From an uncultured Bacilli bacterium (GTDB lineage Bacteria > Bacillota_I > Bacilli_A > RF39 > UBA660): a DNA stretch of 59,594 nucleotides. The stretch lies in NCBI GenBank assembly GCA_944359055.1, contig CALVSO010000008.1, positions 1 to 59,594 of the forward strand, read 5' to 3'. Of this stretch, positions 1 through 7,271 are shown piece after piece. Each line of letters starts with the position of its first letter. The first letter of the stretch is position 1. A program made the translations under genes and the position numbers. A model generated the notes under the pieces. The model had not been told where the DNA came from and made no database searches. It saw only the letters and a list, made by a program, of their open reading frames with translations.

Positions 1-95
1 CCAAAAACTTGATGATTCACTATCTCCAATCCAAAAGCCTAATACATCTTTATTTCCCTCTATATCAATACCTAAAGTGGTGCTAGTATAGATAT
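1..95 (-). pseudogene. IS256 (mutator)-family transposase fragment
   Basis: Read on the minus strand, this stretch encodes an open segment with the pattern LGIDIEGNKDVLGFWIG followed by a Ser-rich stretch ending FW. This resembles the conserved core of IS256/mutator-type transposases, where a line like 'GV..DG.K.VLG.WIG.NE.A.FW' is typical. The piece runs off the left edge of the window. On its 5' side the similarity stops where an IS3-type end seems to begin (about 96). It is therefore either a remnant or a gene interrupted by the IS3 element. Family assignment comes from motif recognition only. Confidence 0.55.
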
Positions 96-157
96 TGGGA
101 CACAAAATTTTACACACATGATATAATATATATCACTTGTGAAAGGAGTTGTGTCTC

Positions 158-430
158 ATGGGAAGGACAAATAAGAAATATGATGAAGATTATAAAAAGA
201 ATATTGTTAAACTTATAGAGAGTGGAAAACCAATATCTGATATTGAACGTGAGTATGGCATAAATCGCAAAAATATCTATAATTGGAAATATAAGTATGG
301 AACAATTACTACACCAGATGGTACTACTAATAATAATAATGACTTAGAAAAATTAAGAAAAGAAAATAGATTATTGAAAGAAGAAAATGAAATATTAAAA
401 AAAGCAGTTGCCATATTCACAAAGAAATAA
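158..430 (+). CDS. IS3-family transposase orfA (helix-turn-helix subunit)
   Basis: This is a 90-residue protein. The N-terminal half is an HTH domain of the HTH_8/HTH_Tnp_1 type (DEDYKKNIVKLIESGKPISD, then IEREYGINRKNIYNWK). The C-terminal half is a leucine-zipper coiled coil (DLEKLRKENRLLKEENEILK). In IS3 elements this protein binds the terminal repeats and supplies the N-terminus of the OrfAB transposase. I chose ATG 158 because AAAGGAG lies 9 nt upstream; an in-frame TTG at 149 would overlap that ribosome site. The last codons contain the run of seven A at 397-403 used for -1 frameshifting into orfB. The gene is intact, but its partner is truncated. Confidence 0.8.
   Translation: MGRTNKKYDEDYKKNIVKLIESGKPISDIEREYGINRKNIYNWKYKYGTITTPDGTTNNNNDLEKLRKENRLLKEENEILKKAVAIFTKK
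397..403 (+). promoter_or_regulatory. Programmed -1 frameshift slippery site (IS3 orfA/orfB)
   Basis: The heptamer A-AAA-AAA sits in the orfA frame as TTA AAA AAA GCA. A -1 slip here enters the orfB frame, which is open from this point (SSCHIHKEIKERIKFIEDNK...) without a stop. This is the standard position and type of signal for OrfAB synthesis in IS3 elements. Because orfB is truncated, the frameshift product would be inactive. Confidence 0.65.
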
Positions 431-1002
431 AAGAACGTATCAAGTTTATTGAAGATAATAAAGATACATATAATGTTAAGTTACTTTGCAAGGTTTTGAA
501 CGTAACTAGGTCAGATTATTATTATCATACTAAAAATCTAATTAATAGTTATAAAGAAGCAAATCAAAAATTAGACGTTGAAATAAAAAAAGTTTATGAT
601 GATTCAAAAGGAAGATATGGTTCACCAAAGATAACAAAACAATTAAATAATGAAGGTATAAAAGTTAGTCAAAAAAGAGTTGCAAGAAGAATGAAAATAT
701 TAGGATTAAGAAGTATTGTAGTAAAGAAATATAATCATGCTGGTAGTTCAAAAACAGATAGTACAAAAGAATATCCAAATTTTTTAGAACAAAACTTTTT
801 TGCAGATAATCCAAGTGAGAAATGGGTTGGAGATATTACATATATTTACACTAATGAAACAGGATGGACATATTTGGCGATAGTAATGGATTTGTTTGAT
901 TTAAAAGTAGTTGGATTATTAAGTCCATTTGACATTTTTTTTGAAAAATTTAAAATTTCTATTTTCATTTCATATGTATTTGTAGTAAAATTATACATGT
1001 AA
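403..1002 (+). pseudogene. IS3-family transposase orfB, truncated and fused to foreign 3' sequence
   Basis: The orfB frame is open from the slippery site. It has the HTH_21 region (about 540-720, including KGRYGSPKI and ARRMKILGL) and the start of the rve/DDE integrase core (EKWVGDITYIYT, holding the first catalytic Asp). Similarity ends near VMDLFDLKVVG. The remaining ~30 codons are the antisense of another transposase fragment, so the second Asp and the Glu of the DDE triad are missing. A TTG at 496 could start a shorter product, but orfB is normally made by frameshifting. It is inactive as a transposase. Confidence 0.75.
905..998 (-). pseudogene. N-terminal fragment of a DDE-type transposase (IS4-like)
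   Basis: On the minus strand ATG 998 is preceded by GGAGGTG. It begins MYNFTTNTYEMKIEILNFSK and continues KMSNGLNNPTT, after which the frame passes into the reversed IS3 sequence. That N-terminus looks like the start of IS4-like DDE transposases ('...FSKKIS.GLS.P..KFV..MLYG'). Only about 30 codons survive. The family assignment is from memory of the motif and is tentative. Confidence 0.45.
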
Positions 1003-1078
1003 ACACCTCCAATTATTTTTGTTTAGTACTAATTTTAGTCTACAATTAAATTATACTAAATTTTAAAGGTGTTTACAC
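998..1078 (-). mobile_element. Terminal region of the truncated IS4-like element
   Basis: The sequence between the fragment's ATG and about 1078 carries an 11-bp inverted pair: TGTAAACACCT near 998-1008 and AGGTGTTTACA near 1067-1077. On the minus strand the outer copy would be the element's terminal repeat, and the inner one overlaps the transposase ribosome site. A possible minus-strand -10 lies between them. No other end of this element is present. Confidence 0.4.
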
Positions 1079-1090
1079 TATTTTTAAAGC

Positions 1091-1129
1091 AAAAATCAGA
1101 GAAAGTTTTCCACAGTCTCTGATTTTTTT
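1091..1129. terminator. Bidirectional rho-independent terminator
   Basis: AAAAATCAGAGA (1091-1102) pairs with TCTCTGATTTTT (1116-1127) around a 13-nt loop, with A and T runs on the two sides. It separates the IS remnants from the sporulation genes to the right. Confidence 0.75.
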
Positions 1130-1222
1130 ATGTCAACTATTATTTTTACCGAAACTCAAAAATTTATATATTTATTTTAATATTTCTATTTTCTATGAAT
1201 ATAATTTGATAGGTGAATATTT

Positions 1223-1711
1223 ATGATAAATAAAAAAAGTATTTGGTTTTTAACTTTATTTAGTCTTATTTTAGTTTTAAGTGTTTATTATATTACTATG
1301 CCAAGTGAATTATTAATTAGTACAAATGGTAATTATACTGAAGAAGAACCAACCACTAGTGTTACCGAAAGTACTGTTTTAGTAGCTTTAAGATTAGAAG
1401 CTGAAGAAGAATTATTAAAAGAAATGGAAAATCTACAATTAATATTAAATGGCGATGGAACAATCGAAGAAAAAAATAAAGCTTTTGATAAAATGAAAGA
1501 ACTAAATATGAATAAAGGCGAACAAGAAAAATTAGAAAATAAAATAAAAGAAGTTTACAATTTAGAAAGTTTTGTAAAAATAAGAAATGGTCAAATTGAG
1601 GTTGTTGTAAAAAAAGAAGAAAATGATTCTACACTAGCTAATAATATAATGCGAACAATTCAAGAGTTATATGAAGAAGAAAAATATATAACAGTTAAGT
1701 TTGTTAAATAG
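1223..1711 (+). CDS. spoIIIAH: Stage III sporulation protein AH (SpoIIIAH)
   Basis: SpoIIIAH is the mother-cell membrane protein whose extracytoplasmic YscJ/FliF-like domain binds forespore SpoIIQ, forming the feeding-tube channel across the engulfing septum. The 162-residue protein begins with the family's signature: a short basic start, KKSIWFLTLFSLILVLSVYY (a single membrane helix, residues ~5-25) and YITMPSELL. A Glu-rich linker follows, then a C-terminal region (about 60-162) compatible with the ring-forming domain. It is shorter than the B. subtilis protein (218 aa), mainly in the linker. In B. subtilis it is the last of eight spoIIIA genes. Here spoIIIAA-AG are absent and the DNA upstream is IS debris. 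AGGTGA is the probable ribosome site. Confidence 0.85.
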   Translation: MINKKSIWFLTLFSLILVLSVYYITMPSELLISTNGNYTEEEPTTSVTESTVLVALRLEAEEELLKEMENLQLILNGDGTIEEKNKAFDKMKELNMNKGEQEKLENKIKEVYNLESFVKIRNGQIEVVVKKEENDSTLANNIMRTIQELYEEEKYITVKFVK

Positions 1712-1722
1712 GCATTTTATTT

Positions 1723-1750
1723 CACTTATTTTCTTAAGGTACATAGAATA
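1723..1750 (+). promoter_or_regulatory. Sigma-K-type promoter of gerE
   Basis: CAC (1723-1725), a 16-nt spacer and CATAGAATA (1742-1750) match the sigma-K consensus AC-N16/17-CATANNNTA exactly. gerE is transcribed by sigma-K in B. subtilis, so motif and gene agree. The same arrangement recurs at four other genes in the window. Confidence 0.7.
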
Positions 1751-1791
1751 ATATGAAGAACTATAAACCACCTTAAGGAAGTGAGGGAATT

Positions 1792-1998
1792 ATGTCTAAA
1801 AGTATTTTGACAAAAAGGGAAAAACAAGTTTTTGATTTGTTAGTATTAAATAAATCAACTAATCAGATAGCACAAAAATTAGGTATTAGTGAAAAAACAG
1901 TCAGAAATCATATTTCTAATGTTATGCAAAAACTTGGAGTTAAAGGACGTGCTAGTGCTGTCATAGAACTTTTAAAATTAAAGGAAATTTCATTATAA
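1792..1998 (+). CDS. gerE: GerE, LuxR/FixJ-type late mother-cell transcription regulator
   Basis: The 68-residue protein consists of just a LuxR-type helix-turn-helix (residues ~5-65). LTKREKQVFDLL is the GerE-family first helix, and QIAQKLGISEKTVRNHISNV is the recognition HTH. Free-standing HTH proteins of this length (B. subtilis GerE is 74 aa) act with sigma-K to tune late coat genes, activating some and repressing others. The location between spoIIIAH and gerM and a perfect sigma-K-type promoter upstream support GerE over another small LuxR regulator. ATG 1792 follows AAGGAAGTGAGGG. A terminator hairpin follows the stop. Confidence 0.8.
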   Translation: MSKSILTKREKQVFDLLVLNKSTNQIAQKLGISEKTVRNHISNVMQKLGVKGRASAVIELLKLKEISL

Positions 1999-2022
1999 AA
2001 AGGTATATATAACCTTTTTTTT
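1998..2022 (+). terminator. Terminator of gerE, overlapping the gerM promoter
   Basis: AAAAGGT (1998-2004) pairs with ACCTTTT (2012-2018) around the loop ATATATA and is followed by more T. The loop supplies the ATA of the sigma-E-like gerM -35 element (2005-2007). Confidence 0.7.
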
Positions 2023-2031
2023 CATAATATT
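2003..2031 (+). promoter_or_regulatory. Sigma-E-like promoter of gerM
   Basis: GGTATA (ATA at 2005-2007), 15 nt and CATAATATT (2023-2031) have the same spacing as the elements before spoVID and spoIVA in this window. gerM is a sigma-E gene in B. subtilis. The -10 ends 4 nt before the AGGTG ribosome site. Confidence 0.5.
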
Positions 2032-2045
2032 AATTAGGTGATTGT

Positions 2046-2996
2046 ATGTTAAAGAAAAAGATGATAAGAAAAATTATTATCTCTACTTCTGCTCTATTCG
2101 CATTATTTTTAATTTATTTAATACCTAATGAAGAATTAGATATAAAACAAAGTTTAGAATATATTGATTTGGATGTTACCACAAATAATATTTATTTATT
2201 AGATGAGTATAGTTATTTAGGAAAAACTGAAGTTGTCGTAAATAGTAAGACAATAGAAGATAAAGTTAAAGAACTAGTCGAAGTTTTAATAAATGGTGGT
2301 GTTGGTGAAAACAAAATACCAAATGGATTTAAATCAATATTGCCTAGCGAAACTAAAATATTAAGTGTTAAATATGAAGATAATTTAATCAAAATAGATT
2401 TTTCAAAAGATTTATTAAATATTAGCAAAGAGTTAGAAGAAAAAATGATTGAAGCTTTAATTTATACCATTACATCAGTTGATGAAGTAGAAAAAGTAAT
2501 AATCTATGTTGAAGGAAACATTTTAACTAAATTACCACAAACAAACATAACTTTACCTAGTACTTTAGATAGAAATTTTGGTATTAACAAAACTTATGAT
2601 TTTACAAATACAAAAGATATTAATCAAGTAACAATTTATTATTTAAATAAACATAATGATGATTATTATTACGTTCCAGTTACTAAATATTTAAATGACA
2701 ATAGAGACAAAATAAAAATAATAATTGATGAATTAACTAGTACCAATACTTATAATACTAACTTATTAAGCTATTTAAATAGTAATACCGAGCTTTTAGC
2801 TATAGAAGAACAACCTGATATTTTAGAATTAACATTCAATTCTTATATATTTTCTGATGTTGATAATAAAGATATTTTAGAAGAAGTAGTTTACACTATT
2901 TGTTTATCAGTTAAAGATAATTATGATGTTAGTGAAATTGTTATAAAAACTGAAGATGAAGAAATATTAAAAACTGTTTTAAAAGAAATAAAATAA
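2046..2996 (+). CDS. gerM: GerM, sporulation protein with two GerMN domains
   Basis: GerM is made in the mother cell and contributes to the SpoIIIA-SpoIIQ channel, to engulfment and to spore cortex formation. The 316-residue protein has an N-terminal membrane helix (IIISTSALFALFLIYLIP, ~10-27) without a clear lipobox Cys, unlike the B. subtilis lipoprotein. It then carries two GerMN repeats (about 55-165 and 195-310), each with the '..VL..L..G......LL.......SV...D..L.IDFS..L' pattern. ATG 2046 is preceded by AGGTG. The neighbouring spoIIIAH belongs to the same complex. Confidence 0.85.
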   Translation: MLKKKMIRKIIISTSALFALFLIYLIPNEELDIKQSLEYIDLDVTTNNIYLLDEYSYLGKTEVVVNSKTIEDKVKELVEVLINGGVGENKIPNGFKSILPSETKILSVKYEDNLIKIDFSKDLLNISKELEEKMIEALIYTITSVDEVEKVIIYVEGNILTKLPQTNITLPSTLDRNFGINKTYDFTNTKDINQVTIYYLNKHNDDYYYVPVTKYLNDNRDKIKIIIDELTSTNTYNTNLLSYLNSNTELLAIEEQPDILELTFNSYIFSDVDNKDILEEVVYTICLSVKDNYDVSEIVIKTEDEEILKTVLKEIK

Positions 2997-3037
2997 TTTA
3001 ATTTTAATAATGTGAAAAAATATAATTATATTTCATC

Positions 3038-3068
3038 AAAAAATAGTTATCTAAAATAACTATTTTTT
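3038..3068. terminator. Shared terminator between gerM and the convergent glycosyltransferase gene
   Basis: AAAAAATAGTTAT (3038-3050) pairs with ATAACTATTTTTT (3056-3068) around a 5-nt loop. It serves both strands. Its right arm contains the stop codon of the minus-strand gene. Confidence 0.8.
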
Positions 3069-4235
3069 ATTAACTTTATGTTCTATTTTATCCCAAGATA
3101 TATTCTTTTTAAATAAAGCTATTAAAGCACAATAAACATAAGTAGTTAGATATATAGGATTATAAAATATAGTTTTAATTTTCATTTTTCTACTTAAATC
3201 TAATTTATCTTTTTTTATCATTTTATATGTTACTATCATCATAATCAAATAAGATAATAATATTATTGATATTAAACTAATAAGTGAAATAGCGTTATAA
3301 TTAATAAATAATAATATTATATTTTTTATCATAAATATAACTATACCAATAATTATATATATAAACGCTCTAACACCTAAACATATACTATATTTAGATC
3401 CATAATTAGGCTGCTTTAAATCTTTTAAAATTAAAGGAATATATTTTTTTCTTGACTCAAAATAACCTTTTATCCATCTTACTCTTTGCTTTATTGTTTG
3501 ATTAAATTTAGTTGGTTGCTCATCGTAAAATATTGCCTTATCATTATAATATGAAGTCATATTATTTAAAATAGAATATAGATTTAATTCATAATCTTCA
3601 GTTAATGTATGAAAAGGATAGCCTTGCCATTTTTTTATCCATGATCCTCTTATATAAAAACCTGTGCCAGATACAATTATATTTGCATTATGCTTATTTC
3701 TAAAATCATTACCTAAAGTATTAATCATTGAAAATGTTAAACTTGAACAAGCAGATATTATATTATCGTTACCATTTTTACAATTTCTATACCCTACTCC
3801 AATATCATAGCCTTGTTCATATGTTTTCTTCATTTCTTTAAAGAAATTTTTATCCACAATATTATCAGCATCAAAGATAAAATATAAATTGTAATCTTTT
3901 ATTTGTTTAATAGCTTCATCCAAAGCATAACCTTTTCTTTGTCTTTTAGTTGTTCTTAATATTACATTTGCTTGATATTTATTACAAATATCCACAGTTT
4001 TGTCTTTCATATCTTCAACTATAACATAAACATCATGCATGTTAACTGATAACTCTAAACTTTTTAATAATCCTTCTATAACTTTACTTTCATCTCTAGC
4101 AGGAATCAAAACACAAAAATTATAGTCATCATCTTTTTTTGTTACTGTATTTTTATTTCTTCTAATATTTATATTACCTAATATTAATAAAGTAATTCCT
4201 AAAAATATAAAAACCAAACATATTAAATCAATCAT
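3060..4235 (-). CDS. Membrane-bound family 2 glycosyltransferase
   Basis: This 391-residue processive-type GT2 enzyme probably uses a UDP-sugar to build or extend a cell-surface glycan. It has an N-terminal membrane helix (~3-21) and a GT-A domain starting FCVLIPARDES. The metal-binding DADN (~120), a TEDYEL motif with the likely catalytic Asp (~220) and the QRVRW signature (~255) are all present. Three or four hydrophobic helices follow (275-375). The architecture resembles poly-N-acetylglucosamine or cellulose-synthase-like enzymes, but the acceptor cannot be told. Its start lies 2 nt after the stop of the upstream CmpB-family gene, so the two are probably cotranscribed. Confidence 0.8.
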   Translation of the reverse strand: MIDLICLVFIFLGITLLILGNINIRRNKNTVTKKDDDYNFCVLIPARDESKVIEGLLKSLELSVNMHDVYVIVEDMKDKTVDICNKYQANVILRTTKRQRKGYALDEAIKQIKDYNLYFIFDADNIVDKNFFKEMKKTYEQGYDIGVGYRNCKNGNDNIISACSSLTFSMINTLGNDFRNKHNANIIVSGTGFYIRGSWIKKWQGYPFHTLTEDYELNLYSILNNMTSYYNDKAIFYDEQPTKFNQTIKQRVRWIKGYFESRKKYIPLILKDLKQPNYGSKYSICLGVRAFIYIIIGIVIFMIKNIILLFINYNAISLISLISIILLSYLIMMIVTYKMIKKDKLDLSRKMKIKTIFYNPIYLTTYVYCALIALFKKNISWDKIEHKVNKK

Positions 4236-4237
4236 TT

Positions 4238-4924
4238 TTAATCTCCTTTTGTAAATGACATATTAGGAAAATATTTTTCCAAAAATTCATCAGGATAATG
4301 TTTATCCAAAAATCTACCATAAGGTGTAAAAGCAGGTATATTATTATTTCTTAAATTTTGTCTTATTATAGCAGACCAAGAAATAGTCATATTAATAGCC
4401 ATAAAAACAATTAAAATATTAGTCAATAACTTACCTAAATTATATGGTATTTTTTCTATTTTAGAAGATAAAAAAGGATATAAATATTTAACAAATAAAA
4501 AACTAAACAATCCCCAAATTACCATAAACGGAATTGTTGTTTTTCCATGAATATTTAAAAATCTATTAGAATAATCCCACGATATAGAATTTGTAAAAGT
4601 TTCTTGTAAAAAACCAATAAAATATTCAATTCCTCCACCTAATAAAGCACCATAAAGAATAGTCTGATACCATTTATGATTTTTATCAGCTAACAAACTT
4701 ACAATTATAACGGCTCCAAAACCATAAATAACATTAAATGGACCATATATTACTCCTCTTCTATATTCCCAAACAATATTACCCGTTTTTGAGTAAACCA
4801 ATAATAAATTTAATATTTCTTCATAAAAAGATCCTATAATTGATCCTATAATAAAAATCGCAAACAATTTGTCAAAACAAATTCCTTTTGCAAAAACATT
4901 TTTATTTTCTTTAAAATATTTCAT
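4238..4924 (-). CDS. CmpB-family (putative ABC-transporter permease-like) membrane protein
   Basis: The 228-residue integral membrane protein belongs to the ABC_trans_CmpB family (PF06541), recognisable from GSIIGSFYEEIL, RRGVIYGPFNVIYGFGA, GGGIEYFIGFL and WDYSNRFLNIHGKTTIPFMVIWGLFSF. About five helices are visible. The family's biochemical role is unsettled despite the permease label. I chose ATG 4924; a GTG 12 nt upstream is also possible. The upstream DNA has a TATAAT-like -10. It lies directly before the glycosyltransferase gene, hinting at a joint envelope function. Confidence 0.75.
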   Translation of the reverse strand: MKYFKENKNVFAKGICFDKLFAIFIIGSIIGSFYEEILNLLLVYSKTGNIVWEYRRGVIYGPFNVIYGFGAVIIVSLLADKNHKWYQTILYGALLGGGIEYFIGFLQETFTNSISWDYSNRFLNIHGKTTIPFMVIWGLFSFLFVKYLYPFLSSKIEKIPYNLGKLLTNILIVFMAINMTISWSAIIRQNLRNNNIPAFTPYGRFLDKHYPDEFLEKYFPNMSFTKGD

Positions 4925-4992
4925 ATAACCAACCACTTCTAGTATTATTATACTATATATTATTTAAAATAACAAATTACAAATTTGTCATA

Positions 4993-5024
4993 ATTAAAAG
5001 AATAGTTTTATCTATTCTTTTAAT
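4993..5024. terminator. Hairpin terminator after the holin-like gene
   Basis: ATTAAAAGAATAG pairs with CTATTCTTTTAAT around TTTTAT. The U-tract is poor, so termination may be partial. Confidence 0.5.
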
Positions 5025-5027
5025 ACT

Positions 5028-5255
5028 TTATAATTTTGATTCTATTTCATCTGCTGTTTTACTTACTTGAGTAGCAATTGCTTTTGCATCAATGGTACCT
5101 TGAACAATTCCATAAACTATATTAGCAATTCCAATTGTTACTAATGCAATTATCTGAATTGTAACATTTTCATTAGCAGTAAACAAAGTAGCTACTGCTA
5201 TAATATTTGTCATCATAGTTGCAATAAATTTTCTGGACTTCATTTTTTCTAGCAT
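5028..5255 (-). CDS. Small holin-like membrane protein
   Basis: This is a 75-residue protein with a basic N-terminus (MLEKMKSRKFIA) and two hydrophobic helices (about 11-28 and 34-52). The tail is polar and charged (DAKAIATQVSKTADEIES). Size and topology match class II phage holins, and it lies 11 nt downstream of an M23 peptidase gene, the usual endolysin/holin pairing. Sequence alone does not prove pore formation. GGTGAG lies upstream of ATG 5255. No structural phage genes are nearby. Confidence 0.55.
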   Translation of the reverse strand: MLEKMKSRKFIATMMTNIIAVATLFTANENVTIQIIALVTIGIANIVYGIVQGTIDAKAIATQVSKTADEIESKL

Positions 5256-5266
5256 TAATACTCACC

Positions 5267-6121
5267 TCACCTTTTAAATATTTTTAATATAAAATTAACA
5301 ATTAACTTCATAATTCTAATAAATATATTTTCTTTTTTATCTACTTCTTCTACAGGTGGTATTTCATCTAAAGGATTGTCTTCTTTACTTGGTATTTCTT
5401 CTTTAATTGGTTCATCTGGTATTTCTTCTACAATATCGTCTTTTTCTTCTGATGGCAAATTAATTATTATTTTATTATCATTTGGATTTATCCAAGCACC
5501 AGCAACACCTATTTTTTTAGTTATATTAATCATACCATTTGCTTCATTAAAAATATAATATACACCTTTTGAATAATAACCTTTTGAGTTTTTGTTGTTT
5601 TTAGCATCACTAGAGCTATTATAAATTAATATTTTATCTACAATTATTTCATAAGTTTTAGTAATTTGCTTTAAATATTTTACCTTTTTTATATCATCAT
5701 TATGAACAAATTGTCCATCATATACATATAAATAATCTAATGGATTAACTCTAGTACCATTTAGTGACATTCTAAAGTGATCATGATTAGCTGTCGAAGT
5801 ACCAGTTGATCCTATTTCCCCTATAATAGTTCCCATTGGATAAGATTTGCCTATAACTAAACTACTTTGTTTTTTCAAATGACCATCAGCCATTATAAAA
5901 GTACCTCTTTTATCTTTTGCTTCGTATTCTACTGCATATCCATAATCTGAATAATATGTGTTTTTTAATATTTTAGCTTCACATGGTAAATAAGCATATT
6001 TATTTACTTTTCCCGAAACAGTTCCTGCATTATCAATTGCTTGATGCTTACTTGAAAAATATTGAGTAATACCTATTCTATCCCAAGGAAATTTAAAATA
6101 TATTATTTCATTTTGTTTCAT
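5267..6121 (-). CDS. M23-type zinc metallopeptidase (endolysin-like)
   Basis: The 284-residue protein has no signal peptide. An M23/LytM fold occupies residues ~10-130 with all expected zinc and catalytic residues: H26 and D30 (KHQAID), H81 (ADGHL) and HxH at 113/115 (NHDHF). These enzymes cut peptidoglycan cross-bridges. A small domain (140-220) follows, then an acidic Glu/Pro-rich linker and an amphipathic basic C-terminus (~265-284) that could bind membrane. Absence of a signal peptide plus a holin-like gene downstream points to a phage-type lysis pair. A domesticated use, for example in mother-cell lysis, is only a guess. AGAGGTGA is a good ribosome site. Confidence 0.7.
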   Translation of the reverse strand: MKQNEIIYFKFPWDRIGITQYFSSKHQAIDNAGTVSGKVNKYAYLPCEAKILKNTYYSDYGYAVEYEAKDKRGTFIMADGHLKKQSSLVIGKSYPMGTIIGEIGSTGTSTANHDHFRMSLNGTRVNPLDYLYVYDGQFVHNDDIKKVKYLKQITKTYEIIVDKILIYNSSSDAKNNKNSKGYYSKGVYYIFNEANGMINITKKIGVAGAWINPNDNKIIINLPSEEKDDIVEEIPDEPIKEEIPSKEDNPLDEIPPVEEVDKKENIFIRIMKLIVNFILKIFKR

Positions 6122-6197
6122 ATTTCACCTCTTTCTATATCAATATATTATGAGATGTTTTATAACAATGAATAATTATAGTATCTATAATAAACAA

Positions 6198-6222
6198 AAA
6201 AACTCGAAATTAATCGAGTTAT
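6198..6222 (-). terminator. Terminator of tRNA-Arg(TCT)
   Basis: On the minus strand AACTCGA pairs with TCGAGTT around an AT loop, followed by seven T. It lies just downstream of the tRNA. Confidence 0.8.
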
Positions 6223-6230
6223 TTTCATAA

Positions 6231-6307
6231 TGGTGTCCCAGAAGGGATTCGAACCCCTGACCGCTGCCTTAGAAGGGCATTGCTCTATCCAACTGAGCTA
6301 CTGAGAC
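6231..6307 (-). tRNA. tRNA-Arg (anticodon TCT)
   Basis: The minus strand folds as a standard 77-nt cloverleaf. The acceptor arms GTCTCAG/CTGGGAC pair with one G-T wobble. The anticodon loop is CTTCTAA, the T-loop GGTTCGAATCC is present, and CCA is encoded. It decodes AGA, the main Arg codon in such A+T-rich genes. Confidence 0.95.
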
Positions 6308-6320
6308 ATGCAACGATTTA

Positions 6321-6349
6321 ATTATACTACATATATTTACATTATTCAA
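6321..6349 (-). promoter_or_regulatory. Sigma-A promoter of tRNA-Arg(TCT)
   Basis: Read on the minus strand: TTGAAT (6344-6349), 17 nt, TATAAT (6321-6326), ending 13 nt before the tRNA. Confidence 0.75.
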
Positions 6350-6408
6350 GTGTTTTTGTTTATTTTTTTATAAATTCTTGATATAATTAATTAAAGAAAG
6401 GTGATATT

Positions 6409-7260
6409 TTGAAAAAAGTTAAAAAAGCTGTCATACCAGTAGCAGGTATGGGAACTAGATTTTTACCAGTTACTAAATCAGTTCCAAAAGAAATGCTACC
6501 AATTATTGATAAACCAACTTTACAATATATTGTAGAAGAATGTGTTGAAAGTGGAATTGAAGAAATATTGTTTATTACAAGTCCATACAAAAGAAATATT
6601 GAAGATCATTTTGATCAAAGTTTTGAATTAGAAACTAGATTAGAAAGAAATAATAAGCTAAAAGAATTAGAAGTAGTTAAAAATATTTCTAAAATGTGTA
6701 AAATTTATTATACTAGACAAGGTGAACCATTAGGTAGTGGTCATGCTATTAAACTAGCAAAATCATTTATTGGTGATGAACCATTTGCTGTTTTATATGG
6801 TGATGATTTAATGAAATCTGAAACACCTGTTTTAAAACAATTAATTGATGTTTACGAAAAATACGATGCTAACGTAATTGGTGTTCAAGAAGTTGATAGA
6901 AATTTAGTATATAAATATGGTATTATTGAATTTGAAACTGAAAACAAAATAAAAAGTATCATTGAAAAACCAAGTATTGAAGAAGCACCAAGTAATTTTG
7001 CAGGTCTTGGAAGATATATTGTCAAACCAGAAATATTTAATGAATTAGACAAATTAGATAGAGGTAAAGGAAACGAATATCAATTCACTGATGCAATGTT
7101 AAACTTAATGAAAAGACAAGATTTTTATGCTTGTAAATTTAAAAGAACATATTATGACATTGGTAATCAATTAGGTTATTTAAAAGCCAATATTGCTTTT
7201 GCCCTAGATAGAGATGATTTAAAAAATGAATTAAACAAGTATTTAAAGGAGATCAAATGA
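6409..7260 (+). CDS. galU: UTP-glucose-1-phosphate uridylyltransferase
   Basis: The enzyme makes UDP-glucose from UTP and glucose-1-phosphate for glycolipid, teichoic acid or exopolysaccharide synthesis. The 283-residue sequence is a full-length GalU/GtaB. It has the nucleotide-binding [42 protein letters not shown], the YGDDL metal-binding motif and NEYQFTDAM. Translation starts with TTG 6409, 8 nt after AAAGGTGA; no better ATG exists nearby. A TATAAT lies at 6382-6387. It converges on thrS, overlapping it by 8 nt. Confidence 0.92.
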   Translation: MKKVKKAVIPVAGMGTRFLPVTKSVPKEMLPIIDKPTLQYIVEECVESGIEEILFITSPYKRNIEDHFDQSFELETRLERNNKLKELEVVKNISKMCKIYYTRQGEPLGSGHAIKLAKSFIGDEPFAVLYGDDLMKSETPVLKQLIDVYEKYDANVIGVQEVDRNLVYKYGIIEFETENKIKSIIEKPSIEEAPSNFAGLGRYIVKPEIFNELDKLDRGKGNEYQFTDAMLNLMKRQDFYACKFKRTYYDIGNQLGYLKANIAFALDRDDLKNELNKYLKEIK

Positions 7261-7271
7261 TCTCCTTTTTA
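7245..7271. terminator. Bidirectional terminator containing both stop codons (galU/thrS)
   Basis: AAAGGAGATCA (7245-7255) pairs with TGATCTCCTTT (7258-7268) around a 2-nt AA gap, and T or A runs flank it on both strands. The TGA of galU (7258-7260) and the TGA of thrS (7253-7255, minus) both fall at the tip of the hairpin. Confidence 0.8.

Larger units (their letters stand above)
96..910 (+). mobile_element. IS3-family (IS150-like) insertion sequence, 3'-truncated
   Basis: A sequence starting TGGGACACAAAATTTTACAC looks like an IS3-type left end. It is followed by orfA and then by orfB in the -1 frame, the usual IS3 organisation. The element loses similarity inside orfB, just after the first catalytic Asp region, and no right inverted repeat is visible. 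From about 900 the DNA belongs to a different element on the other strand. The exact junction is blurred because the bases around 900-915 can be read as either element. Confidence 0.7.

Noticed and set aside
4238-6121. Prophage remnant
   Set aside because: Apart from the holin-like and M23 genes there is no integrase, portal, capsid, tail or attachment-site repeat next to tRNA-Arg.
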